DNA from: Methylomicrobium sp.
GTDB lineage: Bacteria; Pseudomonadota; Gammaproteobacteria; Methylococcales; Methylomonadaceae
Direction: 5' to 3'
Length of the DNA: 8,146 nt
Assembly: GCA_007135635.1 (NCBI GenBank)
Contig: SLIO01000197.1
Coordinates: forward strand, 1-8,146
Shown here one piece after another: positions 5,770-8,146 of this stretch (position 1 is the first letter of the stretch; the number at the start of each line of letters is the position of its first letter). The translations under genes and the position numbers were made by a program. The notes below the pieces were generated by a model that worked only from the letters and a program-made list of their open reading frames with translations, did not search any database and was not told the origin of the DNA.

Positions 5770-7200
5770 TCAACCCTTGATGCAAATGACCGGTTCCAAG
5801 CGCGCGACTTTGCGCGCCAAACCGGCTCGGTCTGCGGTATCGACGACCGCTCCGACGTCTTTATAGGCGGCCGGCGCTTCTTCGGCGACGCCGCGCAATG
5901 ACGGACTGCGAATCAGGATGCCTTGGGCGGCCAATTGATCGACGAGCGAACGGCCTTGCCATTGTTTCGTGGCCTGGCGGCGACTCATCGCGCGTCCTGC
6001 TCCGTGACAGGCTGAACTGAACGAGCGCTGCTTGGCCTGTTCGGTGCCGCAGAGAATATAAGAGCTCGTGCCCATCGAACCGCCGATCAAGACCGGTTGC
6101 CCGACCTGTCGGTACTCGGCTGGCAAGTCGGCATGACCGGGACCGAACGCGCGTGTCGCGCCTTTACGGTGAATGAAGACCGTTTGCGCCTTGCCGGCGA
6201 CGATATATCGTTCCTGTTTACAGGTATTGTGCGAGACGTCGTAAAGTAGATCGAGCTTAATGCCCGGAAAAATTGCGCTTATTGACTGGCGCGTCAAATG
6301 CGTGATGATTTGGCGGTTGGCTAGCGCGCAATTGATTCCTGCGCGCATTGCGCCGAGATAGCGCTTGCCCAATGGCGAATTCAGAGGCGCACAGGCCAGT
6401 TCCCGGTCGGGTAGATTGATATGATATTGAGATGCCGCAAGCGCCATGTCTTTCAAGAATTCGGTGCCGATTTGATGGCCTAGACCCCGCGAGCCGCAAT
6501 GTATGCTGATTACGATCGCATCGAGCTTGAGCCGGTAGGCTTCGGCAACCGCCGGATCGAAAATTTCGACGACGCGCTGTACTTCAAGATAATGGTTGCC
6601 GGAGCCGAGCGTGCCCATTTCGTCTTTTTGCCGTTCGCGGGCACGCGGCGAAACATATTGCGGTTCGGCGCCGTCGATGCGGCCGCGCTCTTCGGTGAAT
6701 TCGAGATCGCGCGGTTCGCCGAAGCCCTGATCGACAGCCCATTGCGCGCCGCCGGTTAGCATCGCGCGCATTTCGTCGTGATTCAAATGAATCCGGCCAC
6801 GGCTGCCGACTCCGGCAGGTACGGTGCGGTAGAGTTCGTCGGCCAGTTCTTTCTTGACGCCGTGCAAATCGGCTATCGATAGACCGGTAAGCAGCGTGCG
6901 AACGCCGCAAGAGATGTCGAAACCGACGCCGCCGGCCGAAATCACGCCGCCTTCGTCCGCGTCGAACGCCGCGACGCCTCCGATCGGAAAGCCGTAACCC
7001 CAATGCGCGTCGGGCATCGCATAGGCCGCCTCGACGATGCCCGGCAGCGTCGCGACATTGGTGATCTGTTCATGGACTTTCTGGTCCATCGCCTGCAGCA
7101 GCGAGGCGTCGGCATAGATCACCGCCGGCACGCGCATCGCGCCTTGCGCCGGGATTTCCCAGCAAGTTTCATCGCGTTGAATGAATTGTTTGATGTCCAT
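5770..7200 (-). CDS. rtcB: RtcB, GTP-dependent 3'-5' RNA ligase
   Basis: A complete 476-residue RtcB, close to the long archaeal-type ligase (about 480) rather than the 408-residue E. coli form, with no intein interrupting it. RtcB joins RNA 2',3'-cyclic-phosphate or 3'-phosphate ends to 5'-OH ends using GTP and Mn2+, in tRNA splicing in archaea and animals and RNA repair in bacteria. Active-site motifs are all present: DAHWGYGFPIGGVAAFD (64-80), GVGFDISCGV with Asp95 and Cys98, LGSGNHYLEVQ with Asn202 and His203, SIHCGSRG with His234, DVSHNTCKQE with His324, GGSMGTSSYILCG (373-385) and the HGAGR motif (399-403) whose His takes the guanylate. ATG 7200 has an AAAGGG-like ribosome site about nine bases upstream. 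Archease lies upstream on the same strand, separated by 161 nt containing a repeat; DUF72 follows directly. No rtcA or rtcR is in the window. Overlapping long frames on the other strand are codon-bias shadows. Confidence -1.
   Translation of the reverse strand: MDIKQFIQRDETCWEIPAQGAMRVPAVIYADASLLQAMDQKVHEQITNVATLPGIVEAAYAMPDAHWGYGFPIGGVAAFDADEGGVISAGGVGFDISCGVRTLLTGLSIADLHGVKKELADELYRTVPAGVGSRGRIHLNHDEMRAMLTGGAQWAVDQGFGEPRDLEFTEERGRIDGAEPQYVSPRARERQKDEMGTLGSGNHYLEVQRVVEIFDPAVAEAYRLKLDAIVISIHCGSRGLGHQIGTEFLKDMALAASQYHINLPDRELACAPLNSPLGKRYLGAMRAGINCALANRQIITHLTRQSISAIFPGIKLDLLYDVSHNTCKQERYIVAGKAQTVFIHRKGATRAFGPGHADLPAEYRQVGQPVLIGGSMGTSSYILCGTEQAKQRSFSSACHGAGRAMSRRQATKQWQGRSLVDQLAAQGILIRSPSLRGVAEEAPAAYKDVGAVVDTADRAGLARKVARLEPVICIKG
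5774..5778 (-). promoter_or_regulatory. Ribosome-binding site of the DUF72 gene inside the rtcB 3' end
   Basis: AAGGG on the minus strand lies in the last codons of rtcB, five bases before the GTG start of the DUF72 gene. It supports that GTG start, and its position fits re-initiation by ribosomes that have just finished rtcB. Confidence -1.
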
Positions 7201-7262
7201 CGGCTTTTACCCTTTTGCAGTAGTAGGGGGCGTATCGCATACCATATCCAGACGTGTTCTCA

Positions 7263-7338
7263 TCCCAGGCTCCTGCGTGGGAATGCATACCGGCCTTAAA
7301 ACAAACAGTATGGGTTTCCACGGAGGATGATGGGAATC
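7263..7338. repeat. Two-hairpin repeat between archease and rtcB
   Basis: TCCCA (7263-7267) pairs with TGGGA (7278-7282) across a small loop with a further GC/GC pair. GGTTTCCA (7313-7320) pairs with TGGGAATC (7331-7338) with two G-T wobbles. Both hairpins share the TCCCA/TGGGA theme, with text such as CCCAGGCTCCTGCGTGGG that resembles extragenic palindromic repeats spread through many proteobacterial genomes (from memory). The unit lies in the 161-nt spacer between two genes expected to be co-transcribed, so it would form RNA structure within the message. Confidence -1.
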
Positions 7339-7361
7339 AGTTTAAGCTCGTATTGCCGAAA

Positions 7362-7796
7362 TCATACATCCACCACGCATTGCGCGAGCCAAAGCCCATC
7401 TTCGGTTTGACGAACGCACAGTTCGGTCAGCGTCGCGCCTTTGATTTCGACCGCGGGCTGGTGTTTTGTCGGGCTGGCCGGTTCACCGAAAGCGGTTGCG
7501 AACAGGAAGTTGCCATTGATCACGACTTGAAAACGCTTGAACAATAAATCTTTGACAGCCATCAGATAAATCAATTCATTGATCCAGTCCAAAAATAAAA
7601 ACTCGATATCGTCCGCCTGACAGGATAATTCAACCGATTGACGCTCTTGAATGTAGTCAGGATCGCAGATCACCGCAGTCATCGCCAACGCGGCCTGTTC
7701 GAAAGCTTCGGCGAGTGTCGGCGCAATCCCGCGGATGCCGATATCGGCCTTGTGTTCGAAATGTTCCCACTGGGAAATCCGGGCTTTATCGGACAC
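7362..7796 (-). CDS. Archease, activator protein of RtcB RNA ligase
   Basis: A 144-residue protein, the normal archease size. Family features are FEHKADIGIRG near the N-terminus (13-23; His15 and Asp18 correspond to the conserved HTADIGI segment with its metal/active-site Asp), AEAFEQAALAM (29-39), FLFLDWINELIYL (66-78) and a C-terminal LWLAQCVVDV. Archease speeds guanylylation of the RtcB active-site His, allows multiple turnover and widens nucleotide use. The rtcB gene next downstream makes the pairing convincing. The frame extends to TTG at 7832, but GTG at 7796-7794 is preferred: AAGGAG lies seven bases upstream and the shorter N-terminus matches the family, whereas the extra 12 residues (rich in Ser, Thr and Arg) match nothing I know. 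It is first in the four-gene minus-strand run. Confidence -1.
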   Translation of the reverse strand: MSDKARISQWEHFEHKADIGIRGIAPTLAEAFEQAALAMTAVICDPDYIQERQSVELSCQADDIEFLFLDWINELIYLMAVKDLLFKRFQVVINGNFLFATAFGEPASPTKHQPAVEIKGATLTELCVRQTEDGLWLAQCVVDV

Positions 7797-7803
7797 GATA
7801 AGT

Positions 7804-7809
7804 CTCCTT
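7804..7809 (-). promoter_or_regulatory. Ribosome-binding site deciding the archease start
   Basis: AAGGAG on the minus strand is placed seven bases before GTG 7796. This is the strongest Shine-Dalgarno in the cluster and the reason for choosing that start over TTG 7832, which would put the ribosome site inside the coding region. Confidence -1.
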
Positions 7810-8146
7810 GTCGAGGATTGTTTTGTGAACAATGTCTCAAAATTGCGGACATTAGGTCAAGATAGTATTCAAATTAAGTTGCCTGAATGAAGTCATTCGG
7901 TTTTTATGATACTAAGGATTTGTTCGTAAATAACTTCCCTAAACAAAGCTCATAGTTCCATGACCTTCTTTATCACGAAATCCTAACTGCAAAAAATGTT
8001 TAATTAATCAACACCAAGCGTAAAATCGATAATAATCCGAACGGCTTTGCGACCGGAGGTAATGGGCTAGAGTTGCTCCGGCCCGAGCAAGCGCATGTGC
8101 CACAAATAACCAAAGTGCAAATACATTCCTTAGGAATATGCACAAA
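7810..8146. other. Region upstream of the archease-rtcB cluster
   Basis: No gene is recognisable here on either strand. The archease-proximal part is AT-rich and could hold a sigma-70 promoter, but I find no strong box pair. GAATGA-ag-TCATTC (7885-7898) is a small dyad followed by TTTTT on the plus strand, with a loop too tight for a good terminator and no plus-strand gene ending there. The sigma-54-like element is at 8086-8102. Confidence -1.
8086..8102 (-). promoter_or_regulatory. Sigma-54-like promoter element with one-base-long spacing
   Basis: On the minus strand TGGCAC-atgcgc-TTGCT carries both boxes of the -24/-12 consensus (TGGCAC-N5-TTGCW) but has six rather than five bases between them. 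Sigma-54 promoters tolerate spacing change poorly, so activity is doubtful. It points toward archease with about a 290-nt leader. It is listed because rtcBA in E. coli is transcribed by sigma-54 with RtcR. Confidence -1.

Noticed and set aside
5774..7299. Long frames on the plus strand and in other minus frames across rtcB, Arg-rich or Pro-rich.
   Set aside because: Typical shadows of a long coding gene; rtcB shows all active-site motifs in its own frame.
7797..7832. Longer archease starting at TTG 7832.
   Set aside because: It would place the strong AAGGAG inside the coding region and add 12 residues with no family similarity.
7882..7907. Plus-strand intrinsic terminator (CTGAATGA-ag-TCATTCGG then TTTTT).
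   Set aside because: The loop is only two bases, so the stem must open. No plus-strand gene ends before it and it faces away from the archease transcript.
8057..8072. Plus-strand gene start at ggaggtaatg.
   Set aside because: The ATG is only a base from the ribosome site and the frame stops after two codons.

Overview
The window looks like chromosomal DNA of a Gammaproteobacterium. A methanotroph-like (Methylococcales) background is my best guess, from the combination of an alginate-export-type porin, a haem-binding DUF3365 diguanylate cyclase, a lone PfkB sugar-phosphate kinase and many small palindromic repeats. No marker gene proves this. There is no rRNA, tRNA, CRISPR array, complete insertion sequence or prophage gene.

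Left part (1-3108). A minus-strand outer-membrane porin gene of the alginate-export family runs off the left edge. It has a credible promoter whose -35 box is overlapped by a perfect inverted repeat. Next comes about 550 bp without a gene, holding a striking 9-bp tandem repeat (seven full copies of catattgtt plus a partial one). A plus-strand remnant of a beta-ketoacyl-ACP synthase follows, truncated at both ends and with the catalytic His of its HGTAT motif replaced by Gln. The plus-strand gene after it encodes a complete 1-phosphofructokinase-family (PfkB) kinase with no PTS partner nearby.

Middle (3109-3727). About 620 bp without a convincing gene contain an imperfect inverted-repeat element of about 100 bp, two GTGCGC/GCGCAC palindromes and a weak AT-rich hairpin near the convergent gene ends.

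Right part (3728-7796). Four colinear minus-strand genes appear in the transcription order archease, rtcB, a DUF72/YecE gene and a membrane diguanylate cyclase. Archease is the activating partner of RtcB, the GTP- and Mn-dependent RNA ligase, so these two form an RNA repair or splicing module. The DUF72 gene starts 1 nt after the rtcB stop and is almost certainly co-transcribed with it. The diguanylate cyclase has a periplasmic sensor with a CxxCH haem site, an intact GGEEF and an inhibitory RxxD site. It follows after 76 nt and may or may not share the transcript. A two-hairpin repeat sits between archease and rtcB. About 290 nt upstream of archease is a sequence resembling a sigma-54 promoter with spacing one base too long, notable because rtcBA in E. 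coli is sigma-54/RtcR controlled.

I see no clearly new system. The best leads are the RtcB-archease-DUF72 linkage, its possible stress-type promoter, and the nearby redox-type c-di-GMP enzyme.
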